Part shown: in pieces, positions 42,828-51,210 of the stretch | Layout: each line of letters begins with the position of its first letter | Numbering within the stretch: the stretch's first letter is position 1 | From: Nitrospira_D sp035465795 | GTDB lineage: Bacteria; Nitrospirota; Nitrospiria; Nitrospirales; Nitrospiraceae | Length of the DNA: 64,000 bases | Direction of reading: 5' to 3' | NCBI RefSeq assembly: GCF_049546785.1 | Contig: NZ_JBMWAN010000003.1 | Coordinates: 124,001 to 188,000, forward strand | Notes under the pieces: generated by a model | Told to the model about the DNA's origin: nothing | What the model saw: the letters and a program-made list of their open reading frames with translations, nothing else | The model's database searches: none | Made by a program: the position numbers and the translations under genes

Positions 42828-43607
42828 ATGGCGCACTATTGGCAGGAAATCGGGGCTTTGACGATGCGATGGGTTCGCCGTCTGAGCCGGGAAAAGTTCA
42901 GCATGCTCTTTACGCTGGTGCAGCCCATGCTGTTCTGGCTCATCTTTTTCGGAAACCTGTTCCAGCGGGCTGCGGATACGCAAGTGACGCAGGCGCCCAA
43001 TTACATCAGCTTCCTGGCGGCCGGGGTCGTGGTGATGACGGTGTTAAACAACGGTCTCGCCGGCGGCGTCGATCTGCTCTTCGACAAAGAGAACGGATTT
43101 CTCGAACGCCTCATGTCCACGCCGATCCACAGGAGCTCGGTAATCCTGAGCCGGTTCATCTTCGTGATGACGATCACCTCGCTCCAAGTGCTGGTCATCC
43201 TGGGTGTGGCTTTCCTGTTCGGTGTGCAGCCGGCCACGGGTATTCTGGGTGTGGCCGCGATTCTGCTGATCGGGATGATGTTCGGGGTCGGGCTCACGGC
43301 CATTTCGATGGCCATGGCCTTTTCCGTCAAAAGCCACGGCGACTTCTTCTCGGTGCTCGGATTTCTCTCGCTCCCGATGATTTTCCTCAGCTCCGCTTTG
43401 GTGCCCCTGGCCGCCATGCCCGGCTGGATGAGCTTTCTGGCGCAGTTCAATCCCATGACCTGGGCCATCGACGCCGTGCGGCCGTTGATCCTGTCTGGAT
43501 GGAGCGAGGCCTTGCCGCATGTCGGCATGGTGGTTGTGGTGATGGTGGTGTTTGACGCTCTCTGCTTGTATGGCGGCGCCAAGGCGTTCCGCCGGGCGAT
43601 GGGCTAG
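42828..43607 (+). CDS. ABC-2 type transporter permease
   Basis: The 259-residue integral membrane protein has six predicted helices, including LFTLVQPMLFWLIFFGNLF, FLAAGVVVMTVLNNGL and TSLQVLVILGVAFLFGV. ENGFLERLMSTPIHR is the hallmark intracellular loop of ABC-2 (DrrB-like) permeases. ATG 42828 follows AGGGGAATAGGAACACC. It pairs with the upstream ATPase to form an exporter. Confidence 0.9.
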   Translation: MAHYWQEIGALTMRWVRRLSREKFSMLFTLVQPMLFWLIFFGNLFQRAADTQVTQAPNYISFLAAGVVVMTVLNNGLAGGVDLLFDKENGFLERLMSTPIHRSSVILSRFIFVMTITSLQVLVILGVAFLFGVQPATGILGVAAILLIGMMFGVGLTAISMAMAFSVKSHGDFFSVLGFLSLPMIFLSSALVPLAAMPGWMSFLAQFNPMTWAIDAVRPLILSGWSEALPHVGMVVVVMVVFDALCLYGGAKAFRRAMG

Positions 43608-43610
43608 CCG

Positions 43611-44495
43611 ATGTCCACCTCCGCGGGCATGATGACCGTGATCCCCGAAAGCCAGATTCGCGCGTTGATTCGGCTCTTGTCCGATGAAGACGACCGCATT
43701 GTCGAAACGATCAGCGACAAGCTGATCGATATCGGCCCTTCCGCCGTCCCGCTCCTCCAGCAGGCCGAAATCGAACAGCCGGAAATGGCGGATCGGATCG
43801 CGGCCATCCTCGAAGAAATCCGAGGGGGCAAGCTCGAAGACGAGCTGCGGGCGATGGCTAAGCTTCCGGACGAGGCGATGAGCCTGGAAGACGGCGCGTT
43901 TCTCATTGCGCGCTACGCCTATCCGACGCTGGATGTGCCGGCTTATCGGCAGCAGCTCGATACCATGGCTCAAGAGATCCGGGAGCGCATCGGCCAGCGG
44001 GCGTCGGGAGAAGAAACGGTCACCGCGCTCAACCGGTATTTTTTTACGGAGCAGGGCTTCAAGGGCAATACGAAGAACTATTACGAAGTCGAGAACAGCT
44101 ACCTCAACCGCGTGATCGACCGGCGCGTCGGGATCCCCATCAGTTTGTCCGTGGTCTATTTGCTGATCGGCCAGCGGCTCGGGCTGCCGCTCCACGGGAT
44201 CGGCATGCCGGGGCATTTTCTGGTGAAGTACGACTCCGAGCGCTACAAGATCTTCATCGATTGTTTCAACGGCGGGGCGCTGCTCACGGAGAAAAACTGC
44301 GCGCGATTCCTGACCGAAGCGGGGTATGGATTCGACGAGAAGTATCTGCAGAAGAGTCCGGTGCGTGCCATCCTCTCCCGCATGGTCAAGAATCTCCTGG
44401 CCATCTATTCCAAGACGGACGAGCCGGTGAAGACCGCTCGCTTCACCCGATTGATCGAGATCCTGGGCGGCGAATCCCGCGAAGATAATTTATAG
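43611..44495 (+). CDS. SirB1/transglutaminase-like family protein
   Basis: The 294-residue protein has a helical N-terminal part (HEAT-like, about 110 residues) and the SirB1-type transglutaminase-like core: NRYFFTEQGFKGNTKNYYE, YLNRVIDRRVGIPISLSVVYLLI, GLPLHGIGMPGHFLVKY and FIDCFNGGALLT. It lacks the usual catalytic Cys position of true transglutaminases. It starts three bases after the permease stop and is probably cotranscribed. Function not established. Confidence 0.85.
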   Translation: MSTSAGMMTVIPESQIRALIRLLSDEDDRIVETISDKLIDIGPSAVPLLQQAEIEQPEMADRIAAILEEIRGGKLEDELRAMAKLPDEAMSLEDGAFLIARYAYPTLDVPAYRQQLDTMAQEIRERIGQRASGEETVTALNRYFFTEQGFKGNTKNYYEVENSYLNRVIDRRVGIPISLSVVYLLIGQRLGLPLHGIGMPGHFLVKYDSERYKIFIDCFNGGALLTEKNCARFLTEAGYGFDEKYLQKSPVRAILSRMVKNLLAIYSKTDEPVKTARFTRLIEILGGESREDNL

Positions 44496-44533
44496 CGACG
44501 CCGCAGACGTTCCCTTCCCCTGCCAGTCTTTTC

Positions 44534-45289
44534 TTACAGCTTGATCGTCAGCCGGTCTTTCCCTTTGGTAATGACGCCGTCGAAATGTTCTGCTGCCTGC
44601 GCCTTCACATCGTACCGCTCGGCCACCGGATAGAAGTGTGAGAGGACCAGCCGGCCGACGCCGGCCTCCTGCGCGACCTGTCCGCATTGTCCCGCATGCA
44701 TATGAACCGGGCCGGGCTTGGTGGCGGGGAAGGAACAATCCAGCACGGCCACGTCGGCGTCGTGGCACAGGCGCACGAGGCTGTCGCAATACTGGGCATC
44801 CCCCGAATACACCAGGGTCTTCCGCTTATATTCGATCCGATAGCCCACGCAATTCAGGTCCGGCACATGGACGACCGGGCGCGGGGTAATGCGCGTTTCG
44901 CCGATGTGAAAGGGGCGGGTCGTGACCTCTTTGATCAGCACTCGAAAGGGAGGAGAGGCAAAGCTAGGGAAGGTCGCCATGATGCTCTGCAACAGGGGCT
45001 TCGTGCCGCGCGGGCCGATCAGGGTCAGGTCAGGCCGCCGGCCTCCGCCATGTTTCGTGTAGATGAGGGCGTCGAAGAAGAAGGTGATGAAGTCTGAAAA
45101 GTGATCGGCGTGAAAATGCGAGAAGAGGATATGGGTCACCTGGTGGCGATTCACCCCTGTCTTAATCAGATTCGAGAGGGTGCGGGGACCGAAGTCGAGG
45201 AGGAGCGTATGGTCGGTGGTCACGAGATACCCGGCCGCAGCCCTGGTCGGGTGGATATTGGTGCCGGAGCCCAGGATGGTAAGGCGCAT
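44534..45289 (-). CDS. Metallo-beta-lactamase-fold hydrolase, RNase Z-like
   Basis: The 251-residue protein belongs to the MBL fold with ILFSHFHADHFSDF (HxHxDH motif), LVYSGDAQYCDSLVRL with the bridging Asp, HMHAGQCGQVAQEA and VLSHFYPVAE. This is the arrangement of ribonuclease Z/ElaC-like proteins. The RNase Z exosite arm is not clear, so it may hydrolyse another phosphodiester or ester. It is downstream of and three bases from a MarR gene on the same strand, which may control it. Confidence 0.87.
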   Translation of the reverse strand: MRLTILGSGTNIHPTRAAAGYLVTTDHTLLLDFGPRTLSNLIKTGVNRHQVTHILFSHFHADHFSDFITFFFDALIYTKHGGGRRPDLTLIGPRGTKPLLQSIMATFPSFASPPFRVLIKEVTTRPFHIGETRITPRPVVHVPDLNCVGYRIEYKRKTLVYSGDAQYCDSLVRLCHDADVAVLDCSFPATKPGPVHMHAGQCGQVAQEAGVGRLVLSHFYPVAERYDVKAQAAEHFDGVITKGKDRLTIKL

Positions 45290-45292
45290 CGG

Positions 45293-45748
45293 TCAGCCGC
45301 CACTCCGGTTGAAACTGTCGCGCAGGCGCAAGAGCAACAGGCGGGCCTGCTCGACTTCCTTCTCGCTCAAGGCCTCCTCAAAAAACGGCCTGAGGAAGGC
45401 GATGTGAGCCGCGAAGGCTTTTCGGAACACCGCTGTGCCTTTCTCCGTCAGCCGGACGTTGATCCGCCGACGATCGCTGTCGACCGCTTCCCGCCGGATC
45501 AGTCCTTTCGCCGCCAAGCGATCGAGCACCCCCGTCAGGGTTCCTTTGGTGACGAGTGTCCTTGCGGACAACTCCGCGCAGGTCATGCCGTCGGTATCAC
45601 CCAGCGTCGCAATGACGTCAAATTGGGATGGCGTCAATTTTAAAGAGCGGATATGGCGGCTGTCCGCAAGCCAGAAGGCCTGGTAGGCCTCTACCAAAGG
45701 GCGGACTAACTTGAGATAGGGGTCGTCTTTGAGATGCGGAAGGTCCAT
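45293..45748 (-). CDS. MarR-family transcriptional regulator
   Basis: The 151-residue protein has the winged helix-turn-helix of MarR. LTPSQFDVIATLGDTDGMTCAELSARTLVTKGTLTGVLDRLAAKG leads to the wing DSDRRRINVRLTEKG. A helical dimerisation tail follows. No cysteine redox switch is evident. It sits directly before the MBL-fold gene in the same orientation and is probably a repressor of its own small operon. Confidence 0.9.
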   Translation of the reverse strand: MDLPHLKDDPYLKLVRPLVEAYQAFWLADSRHIRSLKLTPSQFDVIATLGDTDGMTCAELSARTLVTKGTLTGVLDRLAAKGLIRREAVDSDRRRINVRLTEKGTAVFRKAFAAHIAFLRPFFEEALSEKEVEQARLLLLRLRDSFNRSGG

Positions 45749-45868
45749 CGGCTGAGGATAGTCGGCTTGCCAGGGATGGTCAAGGGAGAGGAGGGCTTCT
45801 GAGCGCCGTTCGCCGTCGTCCGGGATTCATTGACGGGGCGAGGGATGCGCCCGTATGATCCTGCTCCC

Positions 45869-46507
45869 ATGATGCGCCGTACTGAGCAGGGCCAGGCCAA
45901 TCTGACCGCCATCGTGATCCTCGTCGGACTGATCATCAGCGCCGTGTGGATCTGGAAGCGGCTCTCCCCCGAAACGCAAGAGTTTGTCATCGATCAGGCG
46001 ATTCCCCTCGCCGCCGCGGTCATCGGCATCGTCGTGTTGGTGCTGGCGGTGGTGAAGAAGATCCGGCGGCGCGCTCATCGAAAACGGGAACGCGATTATC
46101 TGCTCGCGGCGTTTCAGCGGGAAACGGTTCGCGACAAACAGCTGGAGTTGTCCTTTGCGCTCGCCGAGGTCAACGACTACCGGGTGAACGGGCTCGAGGC
46201 GGTGGCGCCGGCCCTCAAGGATCTCTGGGTCACGACCTTGCGCCGGGCGCTGGGAGACAAGCAGCACCGGATCCGGGGTATGGCGGCCAGCCACCTGGGC
46301 ATTTTGAACGATCTGACCGTCGTGCCGCTGTTGCTGGCGGCGCTGGAGGACGATCATGCGTACGTACGGGCCTGCGCCGCGCTGGGATTGGGCCGGTTGC
46401 GCGCGCCGGAGGCCAGGGCCAAGCTGGAGTATGTGATGAAGGAAGATTGGGATCAGACGGTGCGGAGCCGGGCGAAGGAAGCCTTGGAACGAATTCCGCC
46501 GCCATGA
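45869..46507 (+). CDS. Membrane-anchored HEAT-repeat protein
   Basis: The 212-residue protein starts with two hydrophobic segments (IVILVGLIISAVWIW and PLAAAVIGIVVLVLAVV). The cytoplasmic part carries HEAT/PBS-lyase-type repeats (HRIRGMAASHLGIL, LTVVPLLLAALEDDHAYVRACAALGLGRL). Two adjacent ATGs (45869 and 45872) are both possible. HEAT repeats mediate protein contact, and the partner is unknown. Confidence 0.72.
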   Translation: MMRRTEQGQANLTAIVILVGLIISAVWIWKRLSPETQEFVIDQAIPLAAAVIGIVVLVLAVVKKIRRRAHRKRERDYLLAAFQRETVRDKQLELSFALAEVNDYRVNGLEAVAPALKDLWVTTLRRALGDKQHRIRGMAASHLGILNDLTVVPLLLAALEDDHAYVRACAALGLGRLRAPEARAKLEYVMKEDWDQTVRSRAKEALERIPPP

Positions 46508-46521
46508 TCGACGGAGCGGGG

Positions 46522-47199
46522 TTATTTCGAGACACGTTCAAGTTCCGCGCGATCGGCGGACGAAACGCGATAACCCTTCTCATAGAGCTGCGCCATGCTG
46601 GCCATCAGGTGCTCGAGATTCTTTGAGCGATACCAGCTATCGAAGCGGGCGGTCAGCGCCTCCGCCTGCGTGCCCGGTGTCTGCCGGGGGTCATAGGCGA
46701 GGGTGAGGGAGAGAAACAGATCGCGCAGTTCCTCGCGGCTGTATCGGTTATCATCGTCGCGGTCACCGACCAGCGCAAACTCGTAGAAGGTCAGGCTGAC
46801 GGAGAGCGCCGTCTGGGTCCGGTGAAAATCCTCCCGGACTGATTCGAGTCCGCCCGGATAGATCCGGAGGCAGTCTTCACGGCTGGGCGACTCAAGCACC
46901 GGATCCAGGCGGATCGGCTGAACGACTGCGGGCGCGGGCTTGTGTTTCTCCTGCTGATAGAACCAGGTCGTGCAGGTGCTGGCCTGAGCGAAGGCGGCTT
47001 TGTCGGTTTCAATTTGCCGCTGAATATGTCGGGTAAAGTCTTGATAGACATCGGGGCGTGTCACCGGCCAGGCCGCATCGACCGGCGTCACGCCGGAGAC
47101 TGTCGCGGCCAGCAGGAAGAGGACGCCGGAGGCGGTTCGCTTCAGCAAAGGGGTATATCCGGCCGATTGTTTTGCCTGCCTGTTGGTATGATGCCACAT
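46522..47199 (-). CDS. Secreted hypothetical protein with EF-hand-like loop
   Basis: The 225-residue protein has an uncleaved-looking or cleavable N-terminal hydrophobic segment (GVLFLLAATVSGVTPVDA) and is otherwise soluble. Near the C-terminus FALVGDRDDDNRYSREELRDLF fits a single EF-hand calcium-binding loop (Asp at loop positions 1, 3 and 5, Glu at 12). The start ATG 47199 is tentative. It is divergent from truD with about 50 bases between starts. Function unknown. Confidence 0.65.
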   Translation of the reverse strand: MWHHTNRQAKQSAGYTPLLKRTASGVLFLLAATVSGVTPVDAAWPVTRPDVYQDFTRHIQRQIETDKAAFAQASTCTTWFYQQEKHKPAPAVVQPIRLDPVLESPSREDCLRIYPGGLESVREDFHRTQTALSVSLTFYEFALVGDRDDDNRYSREELRDLFLSLTLAYDPRQTPGTQAEALTARFDSWYRSKNLEHLMASMAQLYEKGYRVSSADRAELERVSK

Positions 47200-47253
47200 G
47201 GCGCAGTATACCACGCCTCTGGACAGGGCCGCAGAAAGGACGGAGTTTTTCTC

Positions 47254-47280
47254 ATGACGCAACAACAAGGTGGGGCATGA
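47254..47280 (+). promoter_or_regulatory. Possible 8-codon leader overlapping truD
   Basis: ATG 47254 opens a minimal frame encoding MTQQQGGA that ends TGA 47278-47280, overlapping the truD ATG (47277) as ATGA. AAAGGACGGAG precedes it. It could couple translation, or be chance. Confidence 0.25.
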
Positions 47281-48371
47281 CGACAGCACAGATCGAGCCG
47301 TTTCTCACAGACAGTTTTCCCGGCATTGGCGGGCGCATGCGCGCGACGCCCGAGGACTTTCAGGTCGAGGAGCGGCCCTTGTATCTTCCCTGCGGCGAGG
47401 GCGAGCATTTGTACCTGCGAATCACAAAGCGCGGGTTATCGACCCCCGATTTGGTGAAGCGGCTCTCGTCGGTGCTCGGCGTCAAGGCGCTGGCCATCGG
47501 CATCGCGGGATTGAAAGACGCGCGGGCTGTGACAACGCAAATGGTTTCCGTGCAGGGCATCGAGGCGGACCGGATGGCGGGTCTCCCGGTCGATGAACAG
47601 ATGCTGAAGGTGGAGATCCTCGGACGGCACAGGAATCGGCTGCGCACCGGACATCACGCGGGAAACCGGTTTCGCTTGGTGATCCGCGACGTCGCTCCCC
47701 ATGCGGCCGAGGTAGTGCCGGGGATTCTCGATCAACTCAGCCGCCGAGGCGTGCCGAACTACTTCGGCCCCCAGCGGCAGGGCAAAGGCGGCGACAATTA
47801 TCAGCTCGGCGCGGCATTGCTGGCGGATGCCGGGCGGCGCGACCGGATGAGCCGGAATAAACGGATGTGGTACCTCAATACCTATCAGTCCTATCTCTTC
47901 AATCGCATCCTGGCGAAGCGCATCGATCGGATCGACCGTGTGTTGGTCGGCGACTGGGCAACGAAATTGGAGAACGGGGCCTGCTTTCAGGTCGAGGATG
48001 CGACGATCGAACAGCCGCGCGCCGACCGTTTTGAGATCAGTCCGACGGGGATTCTCTTCGGCTCCCGGGTGTCGTGGGCCGGGGGTGAACCGGGAGAGAT
48101 TGAGCAGGCGGTGGTCACCGAGGCAGGGACGACGCAGGAGGCGCTGGTGACGGCGGCGAAGGCCTGCGGCTTTCGCGGCGAGCGCCGGGCCCTCCGGGTG
48201 CCCTTGACCGAGCTGGCGTGGTCGCTGGAGGGGACGGCCCTCACGCTCTCCTTTGTTCTACCTCCGGGGGCCTATGCGACGAGCGTGTTGCGAGAGATCA
48301 TGAAAACTGGCGAGGGGCCGGAGGCAAGGGGCAACGGGCGAGGGGAAAGAGGAAGTGCTGTCAGTGCATGA
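47277..48371 (+). CDS. truD: tRNA pseudouridine(13) synthase
   Basis: TruD modifies U13 of tRNA-Glu. The 364-residue protein has the family N-terminus (PEDFQVEERPLYLPCGEGEHLYLRI), the catalytic Asp in GIAGLKDARAVTTQ (residue 81), HHAGNRFRLVIRDV, the RGVPNYFGPQRQG motif and NTYQSYLFNRIL. The final 20 residues are a low-complexity tail reading into an intergenic-repeat-like G/A-rich sequence. ATG 47277 fits the family start. Confidence 0.93.
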   Translation: MTTAQIEPFLTDSFPGIGGRMRATPEDFQVEERPLYLPCGEGEHLYLRITKRGLSTPDLVKRLSSVLGVKALAIGIAGLKDARAVTTQMVSVQGIEADRMAGLPVDEQMLKVEILGRHRNRLRTGHHAGNRFRLVIRDVAPHAAEVVPGILDQLSRRGVPNYFGPQRQGKGGDNYQLGAALLADAGRRDRMSRNKRMWYLNTYQSYLFNRILAKRIDRIDRVLVGDWATKLENGACFQVEDATIEQPRADRFEISPTGILFGSRVSWAGGEPGEIEQAVVTEAGTTQEALVTAAKACGFRGERRALRVPLTELAWSLEGTALTLSFVLPPGAYATSVLREIMKTGEGPEARGNGRGERGSAVSA

Positions 48372-48416
48372 TATGATTGACGCATAACCCTCTAGCCTCG
48401 TGACTCAAGCCCTAGC
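48318..48416. repeat. Purine-rich degenerate intergenic repeat
   Basis: GAGGCAAGGGGCAACGGGCGAGGGG and CCTCTAGCCTCG-type blocks here recur, partly inverted, at about 52978-53036. The 5' part reads through the end of truD. It looks like a member of a low-complexity dispersed family. Confidence 0.35.
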
Positions 48417-48431
48417 CCTGAGAGGCGTTGA

Positions 48432-49676
48432 ATGACCCAGGTTCAGGAAACGATCGTCCTGCGCGGCCACATTATCGATTCGCTGATCCTCGCGAAGGTC
48501 TTGGATCTGATTTTAATGATGGGGGGCTCGTTTGACCTCGATCAGGTGGAGATCGGCCGCACCAGGGAGGATCAGTCGCATGCACGGATCGTCGTACGGG
48601 CCCCGACGCTTGCCACGCTGAACCACATTCTCCACGCGATTCAGCCCCATGGCGCTGTGGTCGAGCGGGACTCCGATTGCGTGCTGCAACCGGCTCCTGC
48701 CGACGGCGTGTTCCCCGACGGATTTTACTCCACCACCCACTTGCCGACCGAAGTCCGTCTCAATGAGACGTGGGTTGATGTCCAAGGGGTGGAGATGGAT
48801 CTGGGCATCAGAGTGGACAGCCAGCGTCTGACCGCCCGTACGGTCCCGATGGCCGATGTCCGCGGGGGGGACCTTATCGTGACCGGCCAGACGGGAGTGC
48901 GCGTCATGCCGTTACAGCGCCCTCGCGAACGCGACGTCTTTGCGTTCATGGAGTCAAAGGTGTCGGCTGAACGGCCGCACGGCCATATCATTGCCGACAT
49001 TGCCGGACGGATGCGCGCACTCCGCGACGAGCACCGCGCAGGGGGGGGCCGAAGCAAGGTCCTGCTGGCCGGAGGGCCTGCCATCATCCATGCCGGCGGG
49101 CGGGACGCGCTGGCCTGGTTGATCGAGGAGGGGTTCATCCAGGTGCTGTTCTGCGGGAATGCCTTGGCCGCTCACGACATGGAAGCGGACCTGTATGGAA
49201 CCTCCTTAGGCTATGCGATGAAGGCCGGTCACGCGGTTCCGCACGGGCATGCGCATCATCTGCGGACCATCAACCGGATTCGAGCGATCGGCAGCATTCG
49301 GGCTGCCGTCGAGTCCGGCGTGATCAACAGCGGCATTATGGCGGCTTGTGTCAGGACCGGGGTTCAGGTGGTGATGGCGGGCACGATCAGAGATGACGGT
49401 CCCTTGCCCGGCGTGATCACGGATTCGATGCAAGCGCAGGCCGCCATGCGCGAGGCGATTCCGGCGGTCGGGCTGGCCCTCCTGGTTGCCTCCACGCTGC
49501 ATGCGGTGGCCACCGGCAACCTATTGCCTGCCGCGGTGCCGACCGTGTGTGTGGACATCAATGCCTCCGTTCCGACGAAACTCGCCGACCGGGGGAGTTT
49601 CCAGGCCGTCGGGCTGGTGATGGACGCCGCCTCGTTTCTGGGCGAGCTGTCCCGGCATTTGGGGAGAAGCGCGTGA
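48432..49676 (+). CDS. TIGR00300/LOR-SDH protein, ornithine cyclodeaminase-like
   Basis: The 414-residue protein resembles the LOR/SDH (TIGR00300) family. In Methanococcus and in the C-terminal half of cyanobacterial AgrE this family converts ornithine to proline plus ammonia. Motifs seen are IVLRGHIIDSLILAKVLDLI at the N-terminus, VVERDSDCVLQPAPADGVFP, the NAD-binding-like VLLAGGPAIIHAGGRDALAWLI, VLFCGNALAAHDMEADLYGTSL and PVDINAS-type CVDINASVPTKL. It overlaps a short decayed copy of the next gene's start by one codon (GTGA). The activity is inferred from family and neighbour. Confidence 0.78.
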   Translation: MTQVQETIVLRGHIIDSLILAKVLDLILMMGGSFDLDQVEIGRTREDQSHARIVVRAPTLATLNHILHAIQPHGAVVERDSDCVLQPAPADGVFPDGFYSTTHLPTEVRLNETWVDVQGVEMDLGIRVDSQRLTARTVPMADVRGGDLIVTGQTGVRVMPLQRPRERDVFAFMESKVSAERPHGHIIADIAGRMRALRDEHRAGGGRSKVLLAGGPAIIHAGGRDALAWLIEEGFIQVLFCGNALAAHDMEADLYGTSLGYAMKAGHAVPHGHAHHLRTINRIRAIGSIRAAVESGVINSGIMAACVRTGVQVVMAGTIRDDGPLPGVITDSMQAQAAMREAIPAVGLALLVASTLHAVATGNLLPAAVPTVCVDINASVPTKLADRGSFQAVGLVMDAASFLGELSRHLGRSA

Positions 49677-49801
49677 ATCCTCCGTTGCTGTGCCCGCCGG
49701 ATTACCTTGCGGCTGAAGATGAGTGCAAACCAAGGATGCGGAGACCGAACATTGTCAATCAGGCAGGCCAACCAGCCTGGTATCCAGGGAGAAGCGCGTG
49801 A
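49673..49801 (+). pseudogene. Decayed tandem copy of the dihydrolase gene's 5' end
   Basis: GTG 49673 to TGA 49799-49801 encodes 42 residues beginning VNPPLLCPPDYLAAEDE. They align with the start of the following gene (VSRLLVCPPDYFAIEYEIN), including MRRPNIVNQ against MRRANTVDH. The DNA context GGAGAAGCGCGTGA occurs identically at both starts, 125 bases apart. It is therefore a diverged tandem duplication of the first 125 bases, ending at the real start. The Asn of the active site is missing (CKP for INP). Confidence 0.7.
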
Positions 49802-50598
49802 GTCGTCTGCTGGTGTGCCCGCCGGACTACTTTGCCATCGAATATGAAATCAATCCATGGATGCGGCGGGCGAACACCGTCGATCATGAGCGCGCGACCG
49901 CACAGTGGCACCGGCTCATGGAGGTGCTCGAGCGGGACATGGGTATCGTGCTGGAGCGGATGCGTCCGGTGCCGGGGTTGCCGGATTTGGTGTTTACGGC
50001 CAATGCGGGTGTGGTCGTCGGACGGCAGGCGGTCGTCAGCCGCTTTCGCTATCCCGAACGTCAACGGGAAGAGGCGCATTTCGAACAGTGGTTTCGCGAC
50101 GCCGGCTACGAGGTCATAACGTTCGATCAGGAATTCTTTTTCGAAGGCGCGGGAGATCTGCTGGGATTTCCCGAGTACTGGTTCGGAGGGTACCGGCAGC
50201 GCTCAGACGTTCGCTCGTTTTCGCTCCTCAGCGAGTTGTTCGGGCGTGAGATTCTTCCCCTGGAATTAGTCGACGGGCGCTTTTACCACCTCGACACCTG
50301 TTTGTGTCCCTTGTCGGGCGGCGAGTTGCTGTATTACCCGCCGGCGTTCGACTCGTATGGGCAGAATGCGATCATGGAACGGGTGGATAAGGACCGGCGG
50401 CTGGCGGTTCCGGAAGCGGACGCGCTGAAGTTTGCCTGTAACGCGGTCTGTGCGGGAACCCATGTCGCGCTCCCCGGGGGCTGTCCCGCCACGAGCCAAT
50501 GGCTCCAGGAACGAGGCTATCAGGTCCATCCGGTCCCGCTGGACGAGTTCATGAAGTCCGGCGGATCGGCGAAGTGTCTGACGCTGGCCCTGGACTAG
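49798..50598 (+). CDS. Arginine dihydrolase/dimethylargininase-like amidinotransferase-fold protein
   Basis: The 266-residue protein belongs to the guanidine-modifying (amidinotransferase) superfamily and resembles the N-terminal domain of cyanobacterial AgrE/ArgZ, which converts arginine to ornithine, CO2 and two ammonia. Candidate active-site residues are Asn19 (YEINPWM), Asn69 (FTANAG), the FEGAGDLLG loop with Glu116, His164 (FYHLDTCLC) and the nucleophile Cys260 (GGSAKCLTL). GTG 49798 is chosen by alignment with the upstream duplicate and the GGAGAA ribosome site. With the upstream TIGR00300 gene it forms a split arginine-to-proline pair. Confidence 0.8.
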   Translation: MSRLLVCPPDYFAIEYEINPWMRRANTVDHERATAQWHRLMEVLERDMGIVLERMRPVPGLPDLVFTANAGVVVGRQAVVSRFRYPERQREEAHFEQWFRDAGYEVITFDQEFFFEGAGDLLGFPEYWFGGYRQRSDVRSFSLLSELFGREILPLELVDGRFYHLDTCLCPLSGGELLYYPPAFDSYGQNAIMERVDKDRRLAVPEADALKFACNAVCAGTHVALPGGCPATSQWLQERGYQVHPVPLDEFMKSGGSAKCLTLALD

Positions 50599-50626
50599 CC
50601 TTCTCAATCGCTGCGTAGCGCACAGG

Positions 50627-50992
50627 TCATCGCTTTCGGAAGAAGAAGGCTCCATAGAGCCCGGCTATGGTGATGGTCGTGAGCTCGATCGTGAGCAGCA
50701 TACGGCTCACAATGGCCTCCGGCGTGGGCGGGGACAGAACAAAATGGATACCGAGAAATTCCGGCGCTTGAGCGGGAGGGGTTTCCCAGGGAGGGAACAG
50801 GACCGCGACCATCAGGGTCGCCACCATGCCGTATAGCACGGCGAGGTTCAGCTGTTCAGGTGTCGAGATTGGCCGGGTGGTGCGGTCTTGAGCGGAGTTC
50901 CCGGCGTCGAGGCGCCGGCCGCACTGGGTGCAGAAGCGATTAATTTCCGGCAGCGACCGCCGGCAGTTGGGACAGATTTGCATGGCGGCCAT
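50627..50992 (-). CDS. Zinc-ribbon membrane protein, 121 aa
   Basis: This small protein has an N-terminal zinc ribbon (CPNC and CTQC, 15 residues apart), a linker, and two membrane helices (LNLAVLYGMVATLMVAVLF and IELTTITIAGLYGAFFF). Its layout echoes the DUF2628-like protein at 4480-5148. ATG 50992 or ATG 50983 may be the start. It is convergent with the dihydrolase-like gene. Function unknown. Confidence 0.68.
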   Translation of the reverse strand: MAAMQICPNCRRSLPEINRFCTQCGRRLDAGNSAQDRTTRPISTPEQLNLAVLYGMVATLMVAVLFPPWETPPAQAPEFLGIHFVLSPPTPEAIVSRMLLTIELTTITIAGLYGAFFFRKR

Positions 50993-51210
50993 ATTACGGT
51001 GGATTCCCCCGCGCAGGCAAATCCAATTTGATGTCAGGGGCTCGCAATCACGTACTCAGGCTCGCCGACGATGAGGCTGGTCGTGGCCCCTTCTTTCTTC
51101 TTCAAGCCCGCCGCCCCTTTCGTTGACTCCTGAGGAAGGGCTTCCTATAATCCGCGCCGTTTGGCAGAACAATCCACGGATCGCCCTCCTATAGGATGGA
51201 ATCTTCCCTT

